From Syntrophales bacterium (GTDB taxonomy: Bacteria > Desulfobacterota > Syntrophia > Syntrophales > UBA5619), in NCBI GenBank assembly GCA_023229765.1, contig JALNYO010000015.1, positions 1 to 64,000 of the forward strand: a DNA stretch of 64,000 nt, given 5' to 3'. Made by a program: the position numbers and the translations under genes. Below are positions 1 through 7,265 of the stretch, piece by piece (position 1 is the stretch's first letter; each line of letters starts with the position of its first letter). Below the pieces are notes generated by a model. The model was not told the origin of the DNA. It did no database searches and saw only the letters and a list, made by a program, of their open reading frames with translations.

Positions 1-47
1 TCTCTGCGTTCCTCCTCCGTCAGTGTTACTCGATATCTTGGTTGCAT
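1..47 (-). CDS. IS630-family transposase, N-terminal fragment (cut by window edge)
   Basis: The minus strand starts with ATG at 47 and reads MQPRYRVTLTEEERR before leaving the window. This matches the usual opening of IS630-type transposases, just before the helix-turn-helix. A strong ribosome-binding site (GGAGGTC) lies a few bases upstream. It overlaps, in another frame, the open 3' end of the DUF1353 reading frame, which suggests the element landed in or just beyond that gene. Only about 15 residues are visible, so the family call rests on a short motif. Confidence 0.5.
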   Translation of the reverse strand, partial: MQPRYRVTLTEEERR

Positions 48-573
48 GGCGACCTCCTTCATTGAGTTGTCGCCAGAATATCATACTTTCTCTAAATACG
101 AAAGATAAAATGTTACATGGTACTAGATAAATCACAGACTCGTCGAAATCGTCAACGATACTCTCTTTCATTGCAATGACTAAGAGCCTGTCCGCCTGAG
201 CCCTAGCGCATCCTTGGGACCAATATAAATAGTCGTGCACTATGGCTGCTCGGCTGTACCGTCCGTGTGGGCTAAGCCCCCATGACCAGAGTTTTTCCGG
301 AATAGAGGCGAAGTCTGTGACAAAACCCTTAGGTACGACAATTCGTTCATTTGTATTCCCAATAACGTAAGTCATGTCTTCGATGGTTATCCAAAATTTG
401 TTGGCGCCGTCTGCGCGCACTCCCGGTGATGGGGGGGCTGCTTTATTGTTGCCGAATTCCGCTGATGATGAGGCGGGGAATGGCGCGATGTGTGATTGCG
501 AATAAGACATTTGGCACAACGATACTACTATGACACATACAATTGCAATTTGGAGCCACACTAGCTTTTTCAT
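1..573 (-). CDS. DUF1353 family protein, last visible integron cassette (partial)
   Basis: ATG at 573 is preceded by a good ribosome-binding site (AAAGGAGATC). The frame stays open to the window edge. The first 25 or so residues are a signal-peptide-like hydrophobic stretch (MKKLVWLQIAIVCVIVVSLC). The core around residues 75-125 has the DUF1353 hallmarks FVTDFASIP, HGRYSRAAIVHDYLYW and a following ADR. DUF1353 proteins are small, often phage- or cassette-borne, and of unknown function, possibly peptidase-like. The gene follows the 59-bp attC-like site and so looks like a cassette gene. About 50 residues at the visible 3' end overlap the IS630 start and may not be native. Confidence 0.6.
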   Translation of the reverse strand, partial: MKKLVWLQIAIVCVIVVSLCQMSYSQSHIAPFPASSSAEFGNNKAAPPSPGVRADGANKFWITIEDMTYVIGNTNERIVVPKGFVTDFASIPEKLWSWGLSPHGRYSRAAIVHDYLYWSQGCARAQADRLLVIAMKESIVDDFDESVIYLVPCNILSFVFRESMIFWRQLNEGGRHATKISSNTDGGGTQR

Positions 574-658
574 CTTTTGATCTCCTTTCTGGGGATTTCA
601 TAGAAGTCTTTAGGTAACCAGCCAAAACTATCAATTTACACACGTGAGACGATAAATT

Positions 659-717
659 TCATAACGTTACGGGTCACGCGCGACGGGTACGCCGTCGCGT
701 GGACCCGATTGTTGGGC
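659..717 (-). repeat. attC-like site after the restriction-modification cassette
   Basis: This is a 59-bp imperfect hairpin. Read on the minus strand it starts with GCCCAAC, a perfect RYYYAAC box, and ends in a weaker GTTATGA box. Between them the arms CGGGTCCACGCGACGG and CCGTCGCGCGTGACCCG pair with a small offset, as in attC extrahelical-base structures. It lies directly after the stop of the 1095-residue gene and about 85 bp before the DUF1353 gene, exactly where a cassette boundary belongs. Confidence 0.7.
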
Positions 718-718
718 T

Positions 719-3700
719 TCATGATTCCACTTCCGACTTGTGTCCTGGTATGACCACGACACTCTTCTCAATGCCAGGATACAGGGCGTCAATTTCGGTC
801 TGGGTGGCGAGGGTGCGTCCGAGCGCCGTAACAATGCGGCAATAGGTACGTATGCCGTCAAGATCAAGGCGACGTTCCTGACGGTCTTTCAGCCACTTCT
901 CGCAGACTTGGTAGCCGCCCACTTGGTAGCTCCACACGGCTTCGGCCACAGGAGCGAAATATTGAGTTGCGTTGATGTACACACGCTGTTCGCCCGGTTC
1001 GTAGCGAAACCCAGCTTTTCGCCCCTTGCCGATGCAACTGTTGCCTTCGCCATCGAACCGGCAGGTAGGCGGGTCGAGTTCCCGGGATGTGAGCAGATGC
1101 AGCGTAGTCAGCCTTGCGCCCAGGGCAGCGAGTTTCGAGAACAGCTTCGCGTCTGACGTGATCGGCACGCGCGGAAAATCCGTCCGCAGGAACTCGGCGT
1201 ATTTTTCTCGGTACGCAGGAGCGTACAGTACGGCATAAATGTAATGGAAAATCTCCTCGGGCGAGGGTTCCGCGCCGTATGCCCGAACTAATGCCTGAAC
1301 CAAAGTCGGATTCAGGTTCGGCGGGTTTCCCGACGGTTCGTGGTGGGCGAAGAGGTCTGTGCTGTCGGTAGAGGGATAGATGTAGAGAGGGAAAAAGTAG
1401 TCAATTGTCTTGAGCGAGACGGCAACATGGTCTGATATTGTACTGGCGACAAAAGCGTGTTGCCAAGAACCCACATATTCGACACGCTTTGGCATGAGCA
1501 TAGCCAAGTTCTGAGTCGCCAACATGTGGTGCATGACCTCGGGGCGTGGTCTGCATATGAAACCCCCAGAGCGACCGGTATAGTATGTGTGGCGTACGTC
1601 GAAAGGGCGATAGAGGATTGGAACCACGTTGTCGCGATTTGGCCCTGAATCATGCAAATCCTTCTGAGCCAATGACACCTTCCAGTCTTGCGAATCCTTG
1701 CCGAGTTGGTAGCCTTGCCGCGCCATTTCCGGTTCCATGCGCGAGAAAACAGTGACGGTTTTCCATGCCTCCTCCTCCGACCAGTGAATGGTCAGTCCGT
1801 CCCTTGCCGTCACGATGCCAACGCTATTCACGGGAAATACCTCAAGGATGGAAATAAACCGCCGATACCCGGCGTCCAGCGCGTTATCGCGCGGAACGAA
1901 CAGATGGAACGGCGATATGGGCTTCAACTCCTGCCAATCGGTTTTCCTCAGGTCGTTGCTGTTGAGCCAGCCATACTTTGACTCTCTCGAACCCCAGAGA
2001 TTGGCATGTCGGATGACGGCATCGGCCTTTCGTTTGCCGCCTTGCTTGATGAAGAAGGCGATGGCCACACCCTGTCGGATGTCGAAGACGTTCTTGTCGG
2101 GACTCCCATCGGGGCAGATCTCCTTCTTCAGGGAGTTGCCGTGCAGGTCGAGGATGTAAATCTCGTCGAAGGTGTGCATCAAGCTTTGGCGCATGCCCCG
2201 GAAGGTCGGGTTGTCGATGTAGCCGTGGTTGGTGATCATGCCGACAACCCCGCATCCAGCCTTTTCAATTTTCCATTGGGCGAAGCGCAGAAACTTCACG
2301 TAGTCGTCCTGCAGCCACTTGGGATTCTTCTCGCCCAAGGGCCTTTCATCCACAAAGAAATAATCCTTTATCAGATGACCTATAAACGTTGGCTGCAAAA
2401 TGTCGTCTGTTTCAATCTTGAGTGTGCGAATAATGGCCTCTGCGCCACCGCCCGCCTTGGGATTCCATCCGATGACATATTTGTCGCCTTTCTGGAGCTT
2501 ACTCATCCGTTCACTTGGATTGCTCGAATGCCCGGAATACGGGGGATTACCAAGGATTACAAGAATCGGGGTTTGCTTCTTGACGATACCGGCGAGGCGG
2601 GATTCCTCGGCCAGGGCAAAGAAGCCGGGCAGGTGGCTCTCTTCCAGTATCTCGTTGTCAAGGGTGTTCGTGAGGTAGAAGGGAACGCGCTCTTGGTCCG
2701 TCAGACGGTGGCCCAGTTCTTCGAGGAAGAAGCTCATCTTGAGGTGGCCCACGGCGTAGGGTGCCATCATCAACTCAAAGGCGTAGAAGTTCTTGAGGAC
2801 GTGCCGCCGGATGAAATCCTCGCGCCCACCGCTGCCGTACTTGGCCTCGAATTCCGCGACGGCCTGTTGCGCAGCGCGGGCGATGAAGGTCATGGTACCC
2901 GCCGCCGGATCGAGCAGCGTGACGCCCTCTGAGGCCAGACCGTCGCATTTGCCGAACTCGGTTTTGAGGAGGCCATGCAGCGAGCGCACGATGTAGCCGA
3001 CTACCGGTTCGGGCGTGTAGTAAACGCCGCGCCGCTCGCGCTCAGCGGGATCGTATTGAGCGAGAAAAGTCTCGTAAAAGTGAACGATGGGATCACTACC
3101 CTTGCCTTCCTGGTAGTAGCGGTCAAGGATGCCGGGCGCATCGGCCACGGCCAGGACTTCGGCAATGTCGTCCACGCACCAGGCAAGCTGTTCGGACAGA
3201 TCGCCGAGCGAAATAAAGCGGAAGATGTCGCGCAGGACACCGATCGTGTGCGGGATGCTATCGAAAGCGGCCCGTCGGCTGAAGTTGTCACCGGCCCGAG
3301 TTCGTGCGGCAAAGAGGCCATAGGTAATGGTTTGGGCAAAGAGATCGGCGAAGTCCTCCGGTGTCAACGTGCCGATGAGATAGGTCTGGAAAGCTTCAAA
3401 GAATCCGGAAAGCACGCCCGGCGCATCCTTTTCCTGCCCAAGCTGCTGAGCGACAACATCCCGAAGGAAGCGAGTTCGTTTAGCCAGTTCGACGGCGAGA
3501 GACTCGGCCGTAAACGCCTTGGGCAGCGAGAAACCGAGAAAGCGGTCAAGGAGGGCATACAGTTCGTCGACCTTTTCCACCGGCGGCATCGTGCGCAACC
3601 GGTTAAGAATCAAGGGCCGGGCGGCAAGAACCGTCTCCACGCGCTCGCCGTTCCGGTATAACCGAAATTCAAGGAAGTTGGTCAGAATGAGATTGGGGAA

Positions 3701-4006
3701 CGTGGAGCGATAGCGCGTGAGTTGTTCAGACTCCTCGACAACGTCCAGCCTATCTTCCGTCGGCTTCTTGGCTTCGACATAGCCGATGATGCGGTCCGTA
3801 CCATTCCACAGACGAAAATCGGGGTTCCCGGCATCGGTGGGTTTGGGAAGGGTGGTGACGCGCACATTCGCCCGCCCAGTTGACTTGGCTATAGCCGCCA
3901 GCATTTCGGCAAGCGTCGGGTAGAAACTTTCCTCTCTCGCGTCCCCTTGCAGGGCCACGGCGGAAAGCTCTTTGAGATACTTGGTGAATACCGGTTTATC
4001 GCTCAT
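719..4006 (-). CDS. Single-chain restriction-modification enzyme (nuclease plus N6-adenine methyltransferase, Type IIG / ISP-like)
   Basis: The start chosen is MSDKPVF at 4006; a longer frame from 4063 would run through a hairpin. The product has 1095 residues. An N-terminal PD-(D/E)XK-type nuclease is suggested by PDFRLW near residue 62 and GYVEAKK near 75-81. An adenine N6-methyltransferase follows, with motif I LLDPAAGT near 364-371 and motif IV NPPY near 487-490. The remaining roughly 500 residues would hold target recognition and resemble the Type ISP C-terminal region. No helicase motifs are seen between nuclease and methyltransferase, unlike LlaGI-type ISP enzymes of about 1600 residues. 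Such enzymes methylate one adenine of their site and cut unmodified DNA. It is the third gene of the cassette array. Confidence 0.85.
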   Translation of the reverse strand: MSDKPVFTKYLKELSAVALQGDAREESFYPTLAEMLAAIAKSTGRANVRVTTLPKPTDAGNPDFRLWNGTDRIIGYVEAKKPTEDRLDVVEESEQLTRYRSTFPNLILTNFLEFRLYRNGERVETVLAARPLILNRLRTMPPVEKVDELYALLDRFLGFSLPKAFTAESLAVELAKRTRFLRDVVAQQLGQEKDAPGVLSGFFEAFQTYLIGTLTPEDFADLFAQTITYGLFAARTRAGDNFSRRAAFDSIPHTIGVLRDIFRFISLGDLSEQLAWCVDDIAEVLAVADAPGILDRYYQEGKGSDPIVHFYETFLAQYDPAERERRGVYYTPEPVVGYIVRSLHGLLKTEFGKCDGLASEGVTLLDPAAGTMTFIARAAQQAVAEFEAKYGSGGREDFIRRHVLKNFYAFELMMAPYAVGHLKMSFFLEELGHRLTDQERVPFYLTNTLDNEILEESHLPGFFALAEESRLAGIVKKQTPILVILGNPPYSGHSSNPSERMSKLQKGDKYVIGWNPKAGGGAEAIIRTLKIETDDILQPTFIGHLIKDYFFVDERPLGEKNPKWLQDDYVKFLRFAQWKIEKAGCGVVGMITNHGYIDNPTFRGMRQSLMHTFDEIYILDLHGNSLKKEICPDGSPDKNVFDIRQGVAIAFFIKQGGKRKADAVIRHANLWGSRESKYGWLNSNDLRKTDWQELKPISPFHLFVPRDNALDAGYRRFISILEVFPVNSVGIVTARDGLTIHWSEEEAWKTVTVFSRMEPEMARQGYQLGKDSQDWKVSLAQKDLHDSGPNRDNVVPILYRPFDVRHTYYTGRSGGFICRPRPEVMHHMLATQNLAMLMPKRVEYVGSWQHAFVASTISDHVAVSLKTIDYFFPLYIYPSTDSTDLFAHHEPSGNPPNLNPTLVQALVRAYGAEPSPEEIFHYIYAVLYAPAYREKYAEFLRTDFPRVPITSDAKLFSKLAALGARLTTLHLLTSRELDPPTCRFDGEGNSCIGKGRKAGFRYEPGEQRVYINATQYFAPVAEAVWSYQVGGYQVCEKWLKDRQERRLDLDGIRTYCRIVTALGRTLATQTEIDALYPGIEKSVVVIPGHKSEVES

Positions 4007-4037
4007 CTTGTCACTATTCGTGCCGTCCCATCGGGAA

Positions 4038-4087
4038 GTTAAGTGGCGGTAAATACTGCGCACAGTATTTACCGCCCATCTTAAACG
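4038..4087. repeat. Long perfect hairpin between cassette genes
   Basis: The arms GGCGGTAAATACTG and CAGTATTTACCGCC are complementary over 14 bp around a 4-base loop, with outer GTTAAG and CTTAAAC ends. It sits where an attC would be expected between the 241-residue gene and the restriction-modification gene, but the boxes are arranged GTT...AAC rather than AAC...GTT, so it does not fit attC topology. No T-run follows, so it is a poor intrinsic terminator. Function unknown. Confidence 0.6.
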
Positions 4088-4092
4088 CCTTA

Positions 4093-4818
4093 TTAGAAGT
4101 CTTCTTGAAGCTTATTCAATGCTTTATTAATGAACTCCCTTATTGTCATTGATTCTAATTCTTTTTGCCAAGTTGCCTGATAAGAATGTTGTGATCGTTT
4201 TAATGGAAAGCAATAAAGTTGTTTTTTATCACCTATATGTACCCACTCTGAACCATAGATTACTGCGAATAAACCTTCAGGTAATAAAATTATTTTTTTA
4301 TTTGCGTCCTCTACTAATTTCATTACGGCTGTCTTTACATGAATCTCATCCATATCTCCATCGTCATTCCAAATAGCGATAATTGAATTTCCATTTCCAA
4401 CTTGAGAAAATTTATTTAGTATTTTTCCAAAAGCTTTTTCAACATCCCTCTTGATATTGCCATAATCTGACAGTGTTTCTCGACCATCAGATAAATTAAA
4501 TTCAGGCGGACCCGGATATATTTTTCGAAAACGCATTATTTCTACAAAAGCATGATTACCATCCCTTGATACTTTTAAATCAGGACCTTGTTTACCTAAG
4601 GGTTCTATTTCCACATGAAAAGCAAGGGCTATGAAAACTAAGGAATACCAAACTTCAATTATATAATCTTTAATTTCCTCTTTATCTGCGGTAGAAAAGA
4701 TTCTTTTAAATATTCGTTGTGCCCCAGAAAGTTGATTCATAACAAGAAATTGTTTTTGCAGATATTGAGAGTCAAAGGCTGGTAAATATTTAGTTATTTT
4801 ATTAATAGCTTTATCCAT
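4093..4818 (-). CDS. Hypothetical protein, AT-rich, possible nuclease-like fold
   Basis: This is a 241-residue soluble protein. The start is taken at ATG 4818, with GGAAG upstream; a TTG at 4833 is the alternative. The family is not recognised. Residues about 77-100 read EPLGKQGPDLKVSRDG followed by AFVEIMRF. This resembles the D...ExK core of PD-(D/E)XK nucleases, but the lysine is replaced by methionine, so this is only a suggestion. The base composition is clearly more AT-rich than its neighbours, as is common for integron cassettes. It lies between the attC-like site at 4828-4884 and the restriction-modification gene, so a role in the same cassette-borne defence set is possible. Confidence 0.6.
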   Translation of the reverse strand: MDKAINKITKYLPAFDSQYLQKQFLVMNQLSGAQRIFKRIFSTADKEEIKDYIIEVWYSLVFIALAFHVEIEPLGKQGPDLKVSRDGNHAFVEIMRFRKIYPGPPEFNLSDGRETLSDYGNIKRDVEKAFGKILNKFSQVGNGNSIIAIWNDDGDMDEIHVKTAVMKLVEDANKKIILLPEGLFAVIYGSEWVHIGDKKQLYCFPLKRSQHSYQATWQKELESMTIREFINKALNKLQEDF

Positions 4819-4827
4819 TTTATTTAC

Positions 4828-4884
4828 TTCCAACGTGCTGATCAGTGGCGGCTGAAAGCCGTCCGCTGCATTTGCGGGTTAGAT
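4828..4884 (-). repeat. attC-like site of the first cassette
   Basis: This 57-bp site on the minus strand opens with a perfect RYYYAAC box (ATCTAAC, 4878-4884) and closes with GTTGGAA (4828-4834, one mismatch to GTTRRRY). Between them, CGGACGGC and GCCGCC with a short TTTCA loop form the typical inner attC hairpin. It lies immediately after the 218-residue gene and just before the next gene start. Size, boxes and position agree with a genuine attC. Confidence 0.75.
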
Positions 4885-4898
4885 ATTACTTCATGCTA

Positions 4899-5555
4899 TT
4901 AGGGAAGATGCTTGTCGATAAAGCTTCTTATCCCCATAATCATAGTTACTACTTCAGTTTGAGTAATTTCATCAAACTTACCATGATCCGCTTTATTTCG
5001 TGTATCTCCCCATACAGTTATCTGTTTATTCTCTGATTGGGAAATATGTTCAATCTGTTTTGATGGTTGATATAAACAGGATTGATGCTTCGAAATAGAT
5101 GAATGTTGTGGATCATAGGGTAAAGTGTTTTCATCACATAGTCGCCGAAGTGCATCTTCAAGTGTAGCACCAGCAAGAAAGGCTGCAATCCCGAGGTGTA
5201 ATTGCTTTTGAGTATCGTTCTTGCTCTGTTCTGCAATTTGCGCTTGAGCCTGGGCAATGTCTAGGAAATCGGTCTCAATTTCTCTTGCAATAGTTAATCG
5301 AGGACTTTTTAGTGCTCCTTGGTCATAAAGGAGAAGAGCACTTTTGCAAACACCAACTATTCTAGTCCACTCTTGAGAATCAATCGCTCTTTTAATATCT
5401 GCCATCAATGGATGACTACCACCGACTGTATCATGGACTACTGACTGAGCAAGCGAAGCTGCTTCGAAGAACTCGACTGGGCCATTGTTTTCCCTTGCTA
5501 GATAGCGAATACGTTCAATACGAGCTTTTATCGTAGGGTCTTCAGTTGCAGTCAT
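4899..5555 (-). CDS. Hypothetical protein with HEPN-like RNKADH motif (first cassette gene)
   Basis: A 218-residue soluble protein, preceded by a strong GGAGGAG ribosome-binding site. It appears mostly helical. Residues about 110-140 (LGIAAFLAGATLEDALRRL) form an amphipathic helix. The C-terminal part contains WGDTRNKADHGKFDEI, whose R-x4-H spacing matches the Rx4-6H signature of HEPN-type RNases. Known: HEPN proteins are frequent in toxin-antitoxin and abortive-infection modules. Inference: it may be a defence RNase or a structural HEPN relative. It is the cassette nearest the integrase, bounded by the GTTAGAT core site and an attC-like site, and so would be the most recently captured. Confidence 0.65.
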   Translation of the reverse strand: MTATEDPTIKARIERIRYLARENNGPVEFFEAASLAQSVVHDTVGGSHPLMADIKRAIDSQEWTRIVGVCKSALLLYDQGALKSPRLTIAREIETDFLDIAQAQAQIAEQSKNDTQKQLHLGIAAFLAGATLEDALRRLCDENTLPYDPQHSSISKHQSCLYQPSKQIEHISQSENKQITVWGDTRNKADHGKFDEITQTEVVTMIMGIRSFIDKHLP

Positions 5556-5568
5556 ATCTCCTCCAAAT

Positions 5569-5575
5569 ATCTAAC
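5569..5575 (-). other. attI-type integrase core site (GTTAGAT)
   Basis: On the minus strand the heptamer GTTAGAT, a perfect GTTRRRY match, lies 14 bases upstream of the first cassette start codon and about 230 bp from the integrase start. It repeats the heptamer of the opposite-end box of the attC at 4878-4884. Position and sequence fit the insertion point joining attI to the first cassette. Confidence 0.6.
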
Positions 5576-5710
5576 AAGTTATTCTGTAGTTCTGTATATC
5601 TCCGCTATCCATACAATTTTTGAAAGTTATGACAGCAGCAAAGTGAGTTTATCGTCTTTGCCGCCTATGGCCTTAAGAAAACCGATAACCTACTTAACCA
5701 TAGGAAATAG

Positions 5711-5739
5711 TATATAATACCTTGAAAATTTAATCTCAA
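5711..5739 (-). promoter_or_regulatory. Candidate cassette promoter (Pc-like)
   Basis: On the minus strand TTGAGA (5734-5739) and TATATA (5711-5716) are separated by 17 bp. They point into the cassette array and lie upstream of the attI-like core site, where integrons carry their cassette promoter. The rest of 5576-5805 is AT-rich with no recognisable gene. Confidence 0.4.
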
Positions 5740-5805
5740 GCATTTATTTTACCTTGTCGTATATCATGTCAATTGTAATGTTATCAGACACACGGAGGAT
5801 ATCAC

Positions 5806-6831
5806 ATGCAAACTACCCCATCAGCATTACAGACAAGATTTGAAGAGCATTTACGGACTAAAGCCATTCCGGATCATCTTGTATGGTCCTATAAGAAATG
5901 GCTCCGTTATTATCTGGACTACTGCGAGAAATATCATTTTTCTCCTCAAGATAGAAGCAGTCTGCCTCGATTTGTTAGAAAGTTGAATGAAAAAAAGCAA
6001 ACAGTCCAACAACAAAGACAGGCCGCTGAGTCAATAAATCTCTATTACGAGATCCTCGGCCAAGAGGGCATGCCGCCAAAAGCACCGCAACCCCAACCTA
6101 TTCCCCATCAAAAGGCCATCCCCCTTGAAGCCGGCAAACCCGAACTCATCCGCGAGTCGCCGGTTTCATCTGCTCAACCTCAAAGAGTCGCACCATCATC
6201 CTCTCGCGAAGCTGTATCATCGTCTGGCGCCTACAGTCTCTCAAAAACCGTAAAGGTTTCCGGCATGCCGCCCGTCGCACCAACCGGAACGAATAACGCG
6301 ACCTCGTCTCAAGTGCAAGTGAAGCAAGGATCCGGGGCTTCCTGGAAGTCGGAATATTCCCGACTGGCGGATGAAATATCCGTTCGCCATTATTCCAAGA
6401 AAACATTGCAGACCTATCAAGGATGGACAAGAAAGTTCCAAACTTTTACACAGAGCAAGAAGCCGGAATTGCTCTCAACGAATGATGTAAAAGAATTTTT
6501 AACGTTTTTAGCGGTGAAAAAAAAGGTGGCGGCGAGCACTCAAAATCAGGCGTTCAATTCCCTGTTATTCTTTTACCGCCATGTTTTTAATAAGGAATTC
6601 GGCAAGGTTGAAGGCGTCGTCAGGGCAAAACAAAAGCCTTATATCCCCGTCGTTTTATCCCGTGATGAGATCAATGAAATTCTGAAGCATCTGGAGTCTC
6701 CATATAACCTCGTTGTAAAATTGCTTTATGGGTGCGGGCTTCGGCTTTTCGAATGCCTGGGGCTTCGCGTTCAATGCATGAATTTCGATGCAGGTATCGT
6801 AACCGTTCACGACGGCACGGGACACAGTTAA
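5806..6831 (+). pseudogene. Integron-type tyrosine recombinase, C-terminally truncated
   Basis: A 341-residue frame starts at ATG 5806 behind GGAGGAT. It has an N-terminal SAM-like region (about 1-90), a low-complexity linker, a second core-binding domain (about 185-270) and the beginning of the catalytic domain. LLYGCGLRLFE near 305-315 carries the first catalytic arginine. The protein stops soon after VTVHDG, losing the HxxR box and the nucleophilic tyrosine, so it should be inactive. The two N-terminal domains and the GLRLxE-LRV pattern resemble environmental integron integrases. Divergent orientation to the attI/attC-bearing cassettes supports the same identity. Confidence 0.75.
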
Positions 6832-6871
6832 TCATCCCGTTGTCTTCAATTGAGCTATGCCCAATAATTTA

Positions 6872-7174
6872 TTAAATGTGTGATTTAGCTATTTTGATGG
6901 CAAGCTCTCTATCTTTTGTAAAAAAGCTCCATTCCGTTCCTGCTGATTGAATATCGGCCTCCTTGCCTCGACCTCTGCAATAATACCAGTGCCCAAAGCG
7001 CTCGACAGTAGAAAACGGATGATTGTCTGCACAGAAGATTCCACAAGTATTAACCTCCTCGAAAAAAATAGTTTCGTCGGGAACGCTGTCATAGGACAAG
7101 TCTTTAGGTAATGCGATTTGAGATACATCCAATTTTTCTTCTTCCTTTTCATCCAACCATTCAGAAATATTCAT
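6872..7174 (-). CDS. Small hypothetical protein (100 aa)
   Basis: The ATG at 7174 is preceded by GGGAGG at good spacing. The protein is acidic at its N-terminus (EWLDEKEEEKLD) and has a central CGIFC pair and a WYYCRGRGKE stretch. No family recognised and no signal peptide. It converges with the truncated integrase and may be a further stranded cassette gene, but no attC was found on either side. Confidence 0.5.
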   Translation of the reverse strand: MNISEWLDEKEEEKLDVSQIALPKDLSYDSVPDETIFFEEVNTCGIFCADNHPFSTVERFGHWYYCRGRGKEADIQSAGTEWSFFTKDRELAIKIAKSHI

Positions 7175-7265
7175 CGATTCTTTCCTCCCTGACCATTATC
7201 CCCCTGCGTGAATTCAACCTGCGAATCATCCAGTAAAGAGGAGCCGGCAATGCCCAAGAACCTCT

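Larger units (their letters stand above)
1..6831. mobile_element. Relict integron: truncated integrase plus minus-strand cassette array
   Basis: Seen: a tyrosine recombinase gene on the plus strand (5806-6831) is divergent from four minus-strand genes (218 aa, about 241 aa, 1095 aa, DUF1353). A perfect GTTRRRY core site (GTTAGAT on the minus strand) lies just in front of the first of these. Two hairpin sites of 57 and 59 bp that begin with RYYYAAC and end in GTT on the minus strand lie after the first and third. Known: integrons place intI divergent to cassettes that each end in attC. Inference: this is an integron whose integrase has lost its C-terminal catalytic residues, so the array would be frozen unless an integrase acts in trans. 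The left end lies outside the window. Confidence 0.72.

Noticed and set aside
2006..2932. Plus-strand 308-residue open frame
   Set aside because: It lies wholly antisense to the restriction-modification gene, whose nuclease and methyltransferase motifs are clear. No recognisable protein features.
4007..4063. Longer start for the restriction-modification gene
   Set aside because: It adds 19 unremarkable residues that reach into the hairpin region. The MSDK start agrees better with the family.
6820..6875. attC site at the end of the integrase
   Set aside because: No proper AAC...GTT pair of boxes with an intervening hairpin could be drawn.
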